Origin: an uncultured Prochlorococcus sp.
GTDB lineage: Bacteria; Cyanobacteriota; Cyanobacteriia; PCC-6307; Cyanobiaceae
Length of the DNA: 62,726 bases
NCBI GenBank assembly: GCA_902571335.1
Contig: CACGBT010000008.1
Coordinates: 1 to 62,726, forward strand
Direction of reading: 5' to 3'
Part shown: positions 47,636-57,427 of the stretch, piece after piece
How positions within the stretch are numbered: the first letter of the stretch is position 1
How the letters are laid out: each line of letters starts with the position of its first letter
Position numbers and translations under genes: made by a program
The notes under the pieces: model-generated
What the model saw: only the letters and a program-made list of their open reading frames with translations
Database searches by the model: none
Told to the model about the DNA's origin: nothing

Positions 47636-48423
47636 ACTTTATTAATATCAGGTAAATAGACATCAGATACTTTAGTTATATTGTTGTTAACCTTAAATTC
47701 AACAATTTTTCCAATAATGATAATTGATGGAGCTAAAAATTCTTTATCTTTGATTTTATCTGGAAGATTATTTAATTTCTCTATCAAACATTTTTGATTT
47801 TTTAAAGTAGCTTCTTGAATAACAGCGCATTTAGTGCTCTTATCTAAACCACCTAGAATTAATTCTTCCACAATAAATTCAATATTTTTTATACCCATAA
47901 AAATTACTAAGCTATCTGATGATTTAGCTAAATCTCTCCAATTCACTGTCTTTTTTTCCTTATCTACACGCTCATGTCCAGTGACAAAAGTTACGGAACT
48001 CGCAGCATCTCTATGGGTTAGCGGAATACCAAAATATGTGGGGGCAGCTATCCCAGAAGTAATACCAGGAACGATTTCAACTGAAATTCCATTTTTTTCT
48101 AAAATCGATACCTCTTCACCACCTCTAGAAAAAACGAATGGATCTCCCCCTTTAAGCCTTACAACATTTTTGCCTTCTTTTGCTAATTTCAAAATAAGAT
48201 CATTAGTTTCAGCCTGAGGTACAGAACACCTCCCAGCTCTTTTGCCTACATGGAAAATTTCTGTATTTTTTCCTGCCTCTTTTGTTATGTCATCCGGGAT
48301 TAAAGCATCATGAACTAATGCATCACAATTTTTTATTAGGCGTAAAGCTTTAAGAGTCAAAAGCTCAGGGTCACCAGGACCTGCTCCAACTAAATAAACA
48401 ATCCCGGGCACAATAATCTCCAT
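47608..48423 (-). CDS. cobA: Uroporphyrinogen-III C-methyltransferase (SUMT)
   Basis: This SAM-dependent methyltransferase of about 271 residues makes precorrin-2 for siroheme and cobalamin. The N-terminal VYLVGAGPGDPELLTLKAL motif, VVRLKGGDPFVFSRGGEE and the GITSGIAAPTYFGIPLTHR segment are diagnostic. No CysG-type dehydrogenase domain is fused. ATG 48423 is preferred over TTG 48429. It is divergent from the MFS gene with only 30 bases between the two ATGs, and overlaps pabC at its 3' end. Confidence 0.95.
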   Translation of the reverse strand: MEIIVPGIVYLVGAGPGDPELLTLKALRLIKNCDALVHDALIPDDITKEAGKNTEIFHVGKRAGRCSVPQAETNDLILKLAKEGKNVVRLKGGDPFVFSRGGEEVSILEKNGISVEIVPGITSGIAAPTYFGIPLTHRDAASSVTFVTGHERVDKEKKTVNWRDLAKSSDSLVIFMGIKNIEFIVEELILGGLDKSTKCAVIQEATLKNQKCLIEKLNNLPDKIKDKEFLAPSIIIIGKIVEFKVNNNITKVSDVYLPDINKVQLYNKSQK

Positions 48424-48453
48424 TAACAAGTATGGTAGTAAAAGTTAATCGCA

Positions 48454-49737
48454 ATGAAGGTAAATATTGTGAAAGAAAGTTTATTAAAAACAAATAAAAA
48501 ATTTACTCTCCTTAGTGCGTTTATCACTCTTTTAAATGATCGTTTAAGTGAAAGTATACTGTTACCCATTTTACCCTCTTTCGTTTTACTTTTTGACTCT
48601 AAAGCAAGCACATATGGTTTATTGTCATGCACTTACCAATTAGCTCAATTTACAGCTTCTCCTTTTATAGGACTTATGAGTGATAGATATGGAAGAAGAC
48701 CTGTCACTCTTTTTTGTATTACTGGTTCAATAATAGGAATATCAATATTATCTTTTACAGTTCTTTTTAATTGGTCAAATTCAATAGCTACTATCCCGTT
48801 ATTTTTATTATTTTTAGCGAGACTTATTGACGGTTTAAGTGGGGGGACTGCAGCTACTGCAACAACAATTCTTGCAGATATTTCAAGCCCTGAAAAAAGA
48901 GCAAAAACATTTGGTCTTATTGGTGTAGCTTTTGGTTTAAGTTTTTTCTTAGGTAATATTTTTGTTGTAATTTTTGCAAGAAATACAAATAATAATTTTA
49001 TTATTCCAGTTTTGATAGCCTCAATCATTCCAATAATAAATTTCCTCCTTGTATTTTTTTACTTACCAGAAACCAAACCTAATAGTGAAATAAATAAATC
49101 AAAAACTGCTTTTAAAAACCCCTTAAAAGCTCTATTTACAGTTTTCAAAGAAGAAAAGATTAAAAAATTATCATTAGCTTTTTTTATTTACTTTATTGCT
49201 TTTACTGGATTGACTAATATCCTTATATTTTTCCTCCAAGAATCTTTAAACTGGACTACCAAAGCATCAAGCGGAACTCTTGTTGTAGTAGGAATCATTG
49301 CGATTATCGTTCAAGGAGGATTAATTGGGCCTCTGGTAAAGCAATTTGGCGAAATGCGATTAACACTTATCGGATCAGGCTTTATTCTTGTGGCGTGTGC
49401 TCTTTTAATAACTGCTCCAAAAGAAAATGCGACATTTAATATTTATTCAGCTGTTTCATTTTTAGCCGTTGGAGCAGGGTTAATTACGCCCACCTTGAGA
49501 GCACTAATATCAAAGAAATTAGACGTTAATAAACAAGGATCAATTTTAAGTAACCTTCAGGGTCTACAGAGTCTTGGAGGAGTTTTAGGAATTGCAATGG
49601 CTGGAAGGGTCTATGATAGTTTTGGTCCTAAATCTCCTTTTATAGCTGGTTCCGTAATCTTACTTTTCATGATATACCTTATTGCAGAGGGTAAAAATAA
49701 TAATTCTTTTAAAAATCAAAAATCAAAAGTTTTTTAA
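48454..49737 (+). CDS. MFS transporter, TetA/multidrug-efflux-like
   Basis: This 427-residue protein has about 12 membrane segments. The MFS signature loop after TM2 is GLMSDRYGRRPVTLF. The motif-C-like GLIGVAFGLSFFLGNI lies in TM5. It resembles the TetA-like drug:H+ antiporter group, but the substrate cannot be inferred. The stop overlaps the ppk ATG by one base (TAATG), so the two may be co-translated. It is divergent from cobA with a very short gap. Confidence 0.88.
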   Translation: MKVNIVKESLLKTNKKFTLLSAFITLLNDRLSESILLPILPSFVLLFDSKASTYGLLSCTYQLAQFTASPFIGLMSDRYGRRPVTLFCITGSIIGISILSFTVLFNWSNSIATIPLFLLFLARLIDGLSGGTAATATTILADISSPEKRAKTFGLIGVAFGLSFFLGNIFVVIFARNTNNNFIIPVLIASIIPIINFLLVFFYLPETKPNSEINKSKTAFKNPLKALFTVFKEEKIKKLSLAFFIYFIAFTGLTNILIFFLQESLNWTTKASSGTLVVVGIIAIIVQGGLIGPLVKQFGEMRLTLIGSGFILVACALLITAPKENATFNIYSAVSFLAVGAGLITPTLRALISKKLDVNKQGSILSNLQGLQSLGGVLGIAMAGRVYDSFGPKSPFIAGSVILLFMIYLIAEGKNNNSFKNQKSKVF

Positions 49738-51815
49738 TGAAAAGCCAGGCTGATGTTTTTATTAATAGAGAATTAAGTTGGATTGAATTCAATAAAAGAG
49801 TACTCCTAACTGCTATGGAAAAGAAGTACAAAATCCTAGATAAAGTAAAATTTTGTTCAATTTTTAGTAATAATCTAGATGAATTTTTTATGGTGAGGGT
49901 AGCTTCATTAAAAGCTCAAGTAGAAGCAGGTATTACAAAAAAAAGTATTGATGGACTTACCCCTAAAGAGCAATTAACAAGAATAAATAAAGAAGTAAAA
50001 AAATTAACTACCTTACAAGAAAACTATATAAATAATGAATTAAATAATGAATTAAAAGAAAAAGGTATTATTTTAAAAAAATATAAGGACCTTAGTGAAA
50101 ATCAAAGAAATTGGTGTAATAATTACTTTACTTCATCTATTTTTCCTTTATTAACTCCATTAGTTGTTGATCCAGCACATCCATTTCCTTTTATAAGTAA
50201 TTTAAGTCTAAATTTGGCCGCTCTAATAAGGGATGGCGAAGATTCTAAAATTCAGTTTGTCAGAGTAAAAATACCAACAAAAAATATAAATAGATTTATA
50301 CAAATTCCTAATGAAATTATTCAACATGGTGATGAAAGTACATATTTTTTCATAAGTGTTGAAGATTTAATTGGAAATAATATAAATACTTTATTCAACA
50401 GAATGGAATGTATAAATTACTCTTTTTTTAGAGTGACAAGGGATGCAGATTTAGAATTAAAAGAACTTGAAGCTGATGATCTTCTTTTAGCAGTTGAACA
50501 AAGTTTACAAAAGAGAAGATTAGGTGGAGACGTAGTTAGATTAGAAGTTGAATCGGATATGCCAAAAAATATTCTGAAATTACTCATTGAAAGTATTTCA
50601 ATACAAAAAGAGTATATTTATTTTTGCAAAAGTTTTTTAGGCCTTGACGATTTAAATCAGCTTACAAAAATTAATAGAGAAGATTTAAAAGAAAATCTAC
50701 TGATTGGGAAAACTCACCCAGAATTAAAAAATTTAAATTTACCTTCAAACAAAAACCTCAATTCTATTTTTAATATACTTAGAAAAAAAAATATTCTGCT
50801 ACATCATCCATACGACTTATTTAGAACTTCAGTTGAAGAATTTATAAACAAATCAGCTGATGATCCACTTGTAATGGCTATAAAAATTACTTTATATAGA
50901 GTTTCTAAGGATTCGCCTATCATTGAAGCTTTAATGAGAGCTGCAGAGAATGGGAAAGAAGTAATGACTCTTGTTGAACTAAAAGCAAGATTTGATGAAG
51001 ACAATAATATTCAATGGGCAAAACAACTTGAACAAGCAGGAATTCATGTTGTATATGGAATAATAGGATTTAAAACACATACAAAAATAGCTTTAGTAGT
51101 AAGAAAAGAAAAAGGTAGATTAAGGAATTATTTCCATATTGGAACAGGTAATTATAACTCTAATACTTCAAAGTTTTATACAGATTTAGGTTTTCTTTCA
51201 ACTGATCCTGATATTGCATCTGATTTACTTGAGTTATTTAACTACTTATCAGGTTTTTCTAAACAAAAAAATTTTCAAAAGTTGTTAGTTTCTCCCTCAT
51301 CAATGAGAGAGAAATTTATATTTCTGATAAAGAGAGAAATTAAAAATGCAGAGGAAGGCAAAAAAGCAGAAATAATTGCAAAAATGAATTCTTTAGTAGA
51401 CCCAGAAATAATTAAACTTCTTTATTTAGCTTCAGACTCAGGTGTAAAAATTAGTCTAATCATAAGAGGTATTTGTTGCTTATATCCCCAAAGAAAAAAT
51501 TTAAGTGAAAATATTAAAGTCATAAGCATTATTGGCCACTTTCTTGAACACTCAAGAATTTTTTGGTTTTGTAATAACGGTGATAATGAGGTTTTTATTG
51601 GGAGTGCTGATTGGATGAGAAGAAATCTTGATAGAAGAATAGAGGCTATTACTCCAATAGAGGATTGTGAATTGAAATCTAAAATATACTCACTTTTGCA
51701 AACCTACATTAAAGATGACTACTTTTCATGGATAATGAATGAAGATGGTTCTTATTCGAAATTTGAATTAGATTCATCGAATAATCGTTCGCAAATTGAC
51801 CTTATAGAAAAATAA
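49737..51815 (+). CDS. ppk: Polyphosphate kinase 1
   Basis: This 692-residue PPK1 reversibly transfers the ATP gamma-phosphate to polyphosphate, a phosphate store. The N-terminal FINRELSWIEFNKRVL and NNLDEFFMVRVA motifs are typical. The catalytic domains contain THTKIALVVRKE, YFHIGTGNYN and EVFIGSADWMRRNLDRR, including the phosphorylated histidine. Length is normal. It starts on the last base of the MFS stop codon. Confidence 0.97.
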   Translation: MKSQADVFINRELSWIEFNKRVLLTAMEKKYKILDKVKFCSIFSNNLDEFFMVRVASLKAQVEAGITKKSIDGLTPKEQLTRINKEVKKLTTLQENYINNELNNELKEKGIILKKYKDLSENQRNWCNNYFTSSIFPLLTPLVVDPAHPFPFISNLSLNLAALIRDGEDSKIQFVRVKIPTKNINRFIQIPNEIIQHGDESTYFFISVEDLIGNNINTLFNRMECINYSFFRVTRDADLELKELEADDLLLAVEQSLQKRRLGGDVVRLEVESDMPKNILKLLIESISIQKEYIYFCKSFLGLDDLNQLTKINREDLKENLLIGKTHPELKNLNLPSNKNLNSIFNILRKKNILLHHPYDLFRTSVEEFINKSADDPLVMAIKITLYRVSKDSPIIEALMRAAENGKEVMTLVELKARFDEDNNIQWAKQLEQAGIHVVYGIIGFKTHTKIALVVRKEKGRLRNYFHIGTGNYNSNTSKFYTDLGFLSTDPDIASDLLELFNYLSGFSKQKNFQKLLVSPSSMREKFIFLIKREIKNAEEGKKAEIIAKMNSLVDPEIIKLLYLASDSGVKISLIIRGICCLYPQRKNLSENIKVISIIGHFLEHSRIFWFCNNGDNEVFIGSADWMRRNLDRRIEAITPIEDCELKSKIYSLLQTYIKDDYFSWIMNEDGSYSKFELDSSNNRSQIDLIEK

Positions 51816-52006
51816 AAAATATTGATTTTTACAACATTTTAAAAAATACTTAAAATTTAAAATTTTTTTAATTTTTATAAAATCCTTTCATATCAATGTT
51901 TTTCAAGAAATAAGCATTTAAAAAAAAATTTTTGTCTTTAAAATTTCAACGTAAAAGTAGTTTTTATTCCAATTTCAGTGCTAGCTTTTTAAAAAATCCA
52001 TTATTT

Positions 52007-52012
52007 AGGAGG
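52007..52012 (+). promoter_or_regulatory. Strong SD of the sigma factor gene
   Basis: AGGAGG lies 8 bases before ATG 52021 and 5 before GTG 52018. The spacing favours ATG 52021. A perfect SD is uncommon among the genes in this window. The preceding ~190 bases after ppk hold AT-rich sequence with no gene. Confidence 0.7.
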
Positions 52013-52020
52013 CCAGGGTG

Positions 52021-53040
52021 ATGGGGATCCCTCTGGAATCTGCGAAAAGCTCTTCAGATAAAAATTTTGATGAGCCAAGATTACCAAACACTGCGGGCAA
52101 GTCTCGCAAATCGAAATCCAGTCTTACTTCAAAACAAAGCCAAAAAAAATCTGGCAGACTCGCTTCAGATTCTATTGGTTATTACTTAAGTAGCATTGGT
52201 AGAGTACCTCTTTTGACTCCAGCAGAGGAAATAGAGTTAGCTCATCATGTTCAAAACATGAAAAAGTTGCTACAAATTCCTGAGACTGATAGAACGCAAC
52301 GAAATCTTTATCAAATTAAAATTGGCAAAAGAGCTAGAGATAGAATGATGGCAGCTAATCTAAGGCTTGTTGTCTCCGTTGCAAAAAAATATCAAAATCA
52401 AGGGCTTGAATTATTAGACCTTGTCCAGGAAGGAGCTATTGGCCTTGAAAGAGCTGTTGATAAATTTGATCCAGCAATGGGATATAAATTCTCAACTTAT
52501 GCTTACTGGTGGATTAGGCAAGGAATGACAAGGGCTATTGATAACAGTGCAAGAACAATCCGTTTGCCTATTCACATAAGTGAAAAACTATCCAAAATGA
52601 GAAGAGTCTCTAGAGAATTGTCACATAAATTTGGTAGACAACCTACCAGATTGGAAATGGCAACGGAAATGGGAATTGATCAAAAAGATTTAGAAGATTT
52701 AATTTCGCAAAGTGCTCCTTGTGCTTCCTTAGATGCCCACGCAAGAGGCGAAGAAGATAGAAGTACTCTTGGTGAACTCATACCTGATCCAAACTGTGAA
52801 GAGCCTATGGAAGGTATGGATAGAACTATTCAAAAAGAGCATTTAGGAACTTGGCTTTCTCAATTAAATGAAAGAGAACAAAAAATAATGAAGCTTAGAT
52901 TTGGCCTAGATGGTGCAGAACCATTAACACTAGCAGAAATAGGAAGACAAATTAATGTTTCACGAGAACGAGTAAGGCAACTAGAAGCTAAAGCAATATT
53001 AAAACTAAGAGTAATGACAAATCATCAAAAAGCAGCTTAA
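52021..53040 (+). CDS. Group 2 RNA polymerase sigma-70 factor
   Basis: This 339-residue cyanobacterial group-2 (SigB/C/D/E-type) sigma factor has region 1.2 (SDSIGYYLSSIGRVPLLTPAEEIELAHH). Region 2 includes NLRLVVSVAKKYQNQGLELLDLVQEG, the 2.3/2.4 segment YKFSTYAYWWIRQGMTRAI and SARTIRLPIH. Region 4 has the HTH LTLAEIGRQINVSRERVRQLEAKA. The long N-terminal region 1.1 of the primary sigma factor is missing, so it is likely an alternative, stress- or light-responsive factor. Start chosen by SD spacing. A ~200-base AT-rich leader suggests its own promoter. Confidence 0.95.
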   Translation: MGIPLESAKSSSDKNFDEPRLPNTAGKSRKSKSSLTSKQSQKKSGRLASDSIGYYLSSIGRVPLLTPAEEIELAHHVQNMKKLLQIPETDRTQRNLYQIKIGKRARDRMMAANLRLVVSVAKKYQNQGLELLDLVQEGAIGLERAVDKFDPAMGYKFSTYAYWWIRQGMTRAIDNSARTIRLPIHISEKLSKMRRVSRELSHKFGRQPTRLEMATEMGIDQKDLEDLISQSAPCASLDAHARGEEDRSTLGELIPDPNCEEPMEGMDRTIQKEHLGTWLSQLNEREQKIMKLRFGLDGAEPLTLAEIGRQINVSRERVRQLEAKAILKLRVMTNHQKAA

Positions 53041-53045
53041 CCAAA

Positions 53046-53687
53046 TTGATAAAATTTACTGTAATTTTATTATATTTATTTTCAATTTTTCTAATATCAA
53101 TAGTTTTTAAAAAATATAATGAAGATAGCAGAGAAATCGTCAGAAAAATAATACATATTGGAATAGGACCTTTAATACCAATTGCTCAATTTTTAAAAAT
53201 TAATCAAAACTCTGCTCTAATTTTTACAGGGATTGTTTCATTAATGGTTTTCATCAATTACACCTATAAATTATTTCCAACAATAGAGGATGTTGAGAGA
53301 AAGAGTTATGGAACATTATTTTATTGTCTGAGTTTATTTATTTTGATTTATCTTTTCTGGAATAAAGATCCATATGCATTAATTACTGGATTTTTCATAA
53401 TGACTTTTGGTGATGGATTAGCTGGGTTAATAGGAAAAAGCCAAAACTCAAAGAGTTGGTTTTTTTTGAAACAAAAAAAATCTTTTTTTGGAACTATGAC
53501 AATGTTTTTAACAAGTTTGATAGTAGTTTGCTCAATAGGATACTCCCAACAAGATAGTTTAAATTTAAATTATTTTACAATAGCTTTTTTTGCGACTTTG
53601 CTCGAACAATTTAGTGTTTTAGGAATAGATAATTTCATTGTTCCAATTTCTTCAGCATTATTATTTAATTTTTTTATAACTAACTAA
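53046..53687 (+). CDS. Phytol/dolichol kinase-like (SEC59/VTE5-type) membrane protein
   Basis: This 213-residue protein has six or seven predicted membrane segments. It carries REIVRKIIHIGIGPLIP near the start and the CTP-kinase-like loop FFIMTFGDGLAGLIGK, plus FFGTMTMFL. This pattern matches the CTP-dependent phytol/dolichol kinase family. A role in recycling phytol from chlorophyll, or in a polyprenol pathway, is inferred. The start is TTG 53046, 5 bases after the sigma gene. It overlaps convergent aroG by 8 bases. Confidence 0.8.
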   Translation: MIKFTVILLYLFSIFLISIVFKKYNEDSREIVRKIIHIGIGPLIPIAQFLKINQNSALIFTGIVSLMVFINYTYKLFPTIEDVERKSYGTLFYCLSLFILIYLFWNKDPYALITGFFIMTFGDGLAGLIGKSQNSKSWFFLKQKKSFFGTMTMFLTSLIVVCSIGYSQQDSLNLNYFTIAFFATLLEQFSVLGIDNFIVPISSALLFNFFITN

Positions 53688-54747
53688 GTGAATTGTATAA
53701 AATAGCAAGTAATTCTTTTGTAGTTTCTATATCTATGCATGCATCTGTAATGCTTCTGCCAAACTGGAGATCCTCTCTTTTTAAAAGTTTTTGATTTCCC
53801 TCCTTCAAATGACTTTCAAGCATAACACCTAAAATATTTTTTTCACCATTGCTAATTTGAGAAGCTATATTTTTTAGAACTTCCGACTGTTTTCGGAAGT
53901 CTTTATTGGAATTACCGTGACTACAATCAATCATCACTTTGTGTGGAAGATTACATTGCTGCAATTCAGATGAAATTCTTTTAACGTATTCACTTTCAAA
54001 ATTTGGTCCTTTTGAACCACCCCTTAAAACTATATGTCCATCTGGATTTCCCGTAGTATTAACAATAGAAGCCATTCCACTTTCATTTACACCTAAGAAA
54101 TGATGCGATTTTGAAGCTGACTGCATTGCATTCATTGCAGTATTAAAAGAACCATCAGTTCCATTTTTAAAGCCTATGGGCATTGATAATCCTGATGCCA
54201 TTTCCCTATGAGTTTGACTTTCAGTAGTCCGCGCACCTATAGCTGTCCAACTTATTAAATCGGCAATGTATTGAGGGACAATTGGATCTAGTAATTCTGT
54301 AGCAGAAGGTATGCCACGAATTGCTAGATATGAAAGCAAACTTCTTGCCCTACGTAAACCAGTATTTATATCATAAGAATCATCTAGATGAGGATCATTT
54401 ATTAATCCCTTCCATCCAATAGTTGTTCTTGGCTTCTCAAAATATACTCTCATTATTATTTCTAATTTATCTTTATAAATTTCTCGAAAGTTTTGAATAT
54501 ATTTTGAATATTCCTTTGCAGCCTCTAGATCATGAATTGAACATGGACCCACAATTACTAAAAGCTTCTGATCATTATGATGCAAAATATTTTGTATCGA
54601 TCTTCTTGTTTTAGATACTGTATTAGCAGAGGCGTGATCTAAAGGTATATCATTATGTAATCTGCTTGGAGGTATTAATGGACGTGTTTCAACAACATGT
54701 AAATCAGATGTCTTTTCTAAAGCTGAATTATTTGATGATGTCGTCAT
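53680..54747 (-). CDS. aroG: 3-deoxy-7-phosphoheptulonate synthase (E. coli type)
   Basis: This 355-residue class I DAHP synthase condenses PEP with erythrose 4-phosphate, the entry step to chorismate. The VGPCSIHD, FEKPRTTIGWKGLINDP, ARTTESQTHREMASG and DCSHGNSNKD motifs match the AroF/G/H group. Which allosteric amino acid controls it cannot be read. Its product feeds the chorismate users seen elsewhere in the window (PabB, chorismate lyase). It is divergent from acnB across 97 bases. Confidence 0.95.
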   Translation of the reverse strand: MTTSSNNSALEKTSDLHVVETRPLIPPSRLHNDIPLDHASANTVSKTRRSIQNILHHNDQKLLVIVGPCSIHDLEAAKEYSKYIQNFREIYKDKLEIIMRVYFEKPRTTIGWKGLINDPHLDDSYDINTGLRRARSLLSYLAIRGIPSATELLDPIVPQYIADLISWTAIGARTTESQTHREMASGLSMPIGFKNGTDGSFNTAMNAMQSASKSHHFLGVNESGMASIVNTTGNPDGHIVLRGGSKGPNFESEYVKRISSELQQCNLPHKVMIDCSHGNSNKDFRKQSEVLKNIASQISNGEKNILGVMLESHLKEGNQKLLKREDLQFGRSITDACIDIETTKELLAILYNSLS

Positions 54748-54844
54748 TGATTAATTAAGAAGTTTGAATATTTAAAAAAGCATTTATGAATACTCTCCTT
54801 TTCAATATTAAAAATAACAATAGATTAGGCATTAAACCTTACTA

Positions 54845-57418
54845 ATGAAGAATTTGGAAACATTGCTAAAAGATTACGCAGATCACGTAGCTGAAAGAGC
54901 TAGCAAAGGTATACCTCCTTTACCTTTAAATGCTGAGCAAACAAATTGTATTACAAAATTATTGGAACAAGATAGTACTTACGATATTTCTTATTTACTT
55001 GATTTACTAATAAATAGAGTACCACCAGGAGTTGATGAGGCTGCTTATGTAAAAGCAAGCTGGCTTACAGCTATTGTTAATTCCGAAAAATATTGCAAAT
55101 CAATTAATCCCGAAAAAGCAATTGAAATACTAGGAACAATGATAGGCGGATATAATGTAAATTCTTTGGTTGAAATACTGAAAAGTGAAAATAGTTTACT
55201 TGCTAAAAAAGCGGCAGAAGTTTTAAAAAATATTATTCTTGTTTACGACTCAGCTAATGAAATTTATGAATTATCTCAAAATAATTTTTATGCAAAAGAG
55301 GTTGTAAATAGTTGGGCAAATGCGGAATGGTTCAAAAATAAAAAAGTACTGCAGAAAGAGATTACTTGTTTAGTATTTAAAGTTGACGGTGAAACAAATA
55401 CAGACGACTTATCTCCAGCTGTACATGCAACAACACGCCCGGATATTCCAATGCATGCATTAGCTATGTTGGAATTTAAAAAACCTGATGGACTAAAAAT
55501 TCTTGATAATTTAAAAAAACAAAATTTACAAATAGCTTATGTTGGAGATGTTGTTGGAACAGGTAGTTCTAGAAAATCTGCTATTAATTCACTCATTTGG
55601 CATATAGGAGAAGATATTGCTTTTGTTCCAAACAAAAAAACAGGTGGAATAATAATTGGTAGCAAAATAGCCCCAATTTTCTTTAATACTGCACAAGATT
55701 CTGGAGCTTTACCAATAGAAGCTGACGTATCTCAAATGAAAACAGGAGATATTATTAAAATATATCCTTATGAAGGCATTATTAAAAAAATTGAAAAAGA
55801 TTCAAATACTGAAAAATTAATTAGCAAATTCGACTTGTATCCATCAACTCTTACTGATGAAATTCAAGCTGGCGGAAGAATTAATCTAATGATTGGAAGA
55901 TCCCTTACAGACAAAATTAGAAATAAATTAGATTATCAACCTAGTGAAATATTTACCAGACCACAAAATCCAACCGAAAGTAATGCCGGCTTTACTCAAG
56001 CTCAAAAAATAGTAGGCAAAGCATGCGGTTTAGATGGAGTAAGGCCAGGAATGACCTGTGAGCCAATTATGACCACAGTTGGTAGTCAAGATACTACTGG
56101 GCCAATGACTAGAGATGAGCTAAAAGAACTAGCTTGTTTAGGATTTACTGCAGATTTAGTGATGCAAAGTTTTTGTCATACAGCTGCGTATCCTAAACCA
56201 GTAGATCTAGTTACCCATAAAGAATTACCTGATTTTATATCTCAAAGAGGTGGAGTAGCTCTTAAGCCTGGAGACGGCATAATTCATAGCTGGCTTAATA
56301 GAATGCTGCTCCCTGATACTGTTGGGACAGGTGGAGATAGTCATACTAGATTTCCTCTTGGCATTTCATTTCCTGGAGGCTCGGGCATTGTTGCCTTTGC
56401 CGCTGCAATAGGATCAATGCCATTAAATATGCCAGAATCCGTACTGATAAAATTTAAAGGAGAATTATTACCGGGAATTACTCTTAGAGATTTAGTTAAT
56501 GCAATCCCTCTCTTCGCAATTAAAAAAGGACTCTTAACTGTTGAGAAAGAAAATAAGAAAAATATATTTAACGGAAAAATTATGGAGATTGAGGGATTAC
56601 CAAACCTAAAACTTGAACAAGCTTTTGAACTTACTGATGCTACTGCAGAACGCTCATGCGCTGGAAGTACCATACTTTTATCCCAAGAAACTGTGCAAGA
56701 ATACTTAAGAAGCAATATTTGCTTGCTAGAAAAAATGATCGAAAGCAATTATGAAGATTCAAAATCAATTTTAAGAAGAATCAATGATATGAAAAATTGG
56801 TTAAAAAAACCATCATTAATTCAACCAGATTCCAACGCTCAGTATGAAGAAATCATTGAAATTGATTTAGCAAAAGTAACACAACCTATAGTTGCTTGCC
56901 CTAATGATCCAGACAATGTAGAAGAAATCACTAATGTTGCAAATACAAATATTGACGAAGTTTTTATAGGTTCTTGCATGACAAATATTGGTCATTATAG
57001 GGCAGCTGCAAAAGTTCTTGAAGGTGTAAAAAATTTAAAAGCTAAATTATGGATTTGTCCACCAACAAAAATGGATGAAGAAACTTTAAAAGCTGAAGGT
57101 TATTATAAAATATTCGAAGATTGTGGTGCAAGATTAGAGTTGCCAGGTTGTTCTTTGTGTATGGGTAATCAAGCTAGAGTAGATGAAGGTTCAGTAGTAT
57201 TTTCTACTAGTACAAGAAATTTTGACAATAGACTTGGCAAGAATGCGCAAGTATTTTTAGGGAGTGCAGAATTAGCAGCAGTTTGTGCACTGCTTGGAAA
57301 AATACCTGAAAAAGAAGAATATCAGGATATTACTAAAAATAAAATTAATCCATATTCAGAGGAACTTTATCGTTATCTTCAATTTGATGAAATACACGAT
57401 TTCAGCTTGTCAAAGTAA
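54845..57418 (+). CDS. acnB: Aconitate hydratase B
   Basis: This 857-residue AcnB interconverts citrate and isocitrate. It has the AcnB order: N-terminal HEAT-like domain, swivel domain (LSPAVHATTRPDIP, GVGTGSSRKSA-like VVGTGSSRKS), then the cluster domains. Fe-S ligand cysteines are in FIGSCMTNIGHYR and in PGCSLCMGNQARV. SHTRFPLGISFPGGSG is also typical. In cyanobacteria it supplies 2-oxoglutarate for nitrogen assimilation. The ClC gene follows 9 bases downstream. Confidence 0.97.
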   Translation: MKNLETLLKDYADHVAERASKGIPPLPLNAEQTNCITKLLEQDSTYDISYLLDLLINRVPPGVDEAAYVKASWLTAIVNSEKYCKSINPEKAIEILGTMIGGYNVNSLVEILKSENSLLAKKAAEVLKNIILVYDSANEIYELSQNNFYAKEVVNSWANAEWFKNKKVLQKEITCLVFKVDGETNTDDLSPAVHATTRPDIPMHALAMLEFKKPDGLKILDNLKKQNLQIAYVGDVVGTGSSRKSAINSLIWHIGEDIAFVPNKKTGGIIIGSKIAPIFFNTAQDSGALPIEADVSQMKTGDIIKIYPYEGIIKKIEKDSNTEKLISKFDLYPSTLTDEIQAGGRINLMIGRSLTDKIRNKLDYQPSEIFTRPQNPTESNAGFTQAQKIVGKACGLDGVRPGMTCEPIMTTVGSQDTTGPMTRDELKELACLGFTADLVMQSFCHTAAYPKPVDLVTHKELPDFISQRGGVALKPGDGIIHSWLNRMLLPDTVGTGGDSHTRFPLGISFPGGSGIVAFAAAIGSMPLNMPESVLIKFKGELLPGITLRDLVNAIPLFAIKKGLLTVEKENKKNIFNGKIMEIEGLPNLKLEQAFELTDATAERSCAGSTILLSQETVQEYLRSNICLLEKMIESNYEDSKSILRRINDMKNWLKKPSLIQPDSNAQYEEIIEIDLAKVTQPIVACPNDPDNVEEITNVANTNIDEVFIGSCMTNIGHYRAAAKVLEGVKNLKAKLWICPPTKMDEETLKAEGYYKIFEDCGARLELPGCSLCMGNQARVDEGSVVFSTSTRNFDNRLGKNAQVFLGSAELAAVCALLGKIPEKEEYQDITKNKINPYSEELYRYLQFDEIHDFSLSK

Positions 57419-57427
57419 TCATGGACT

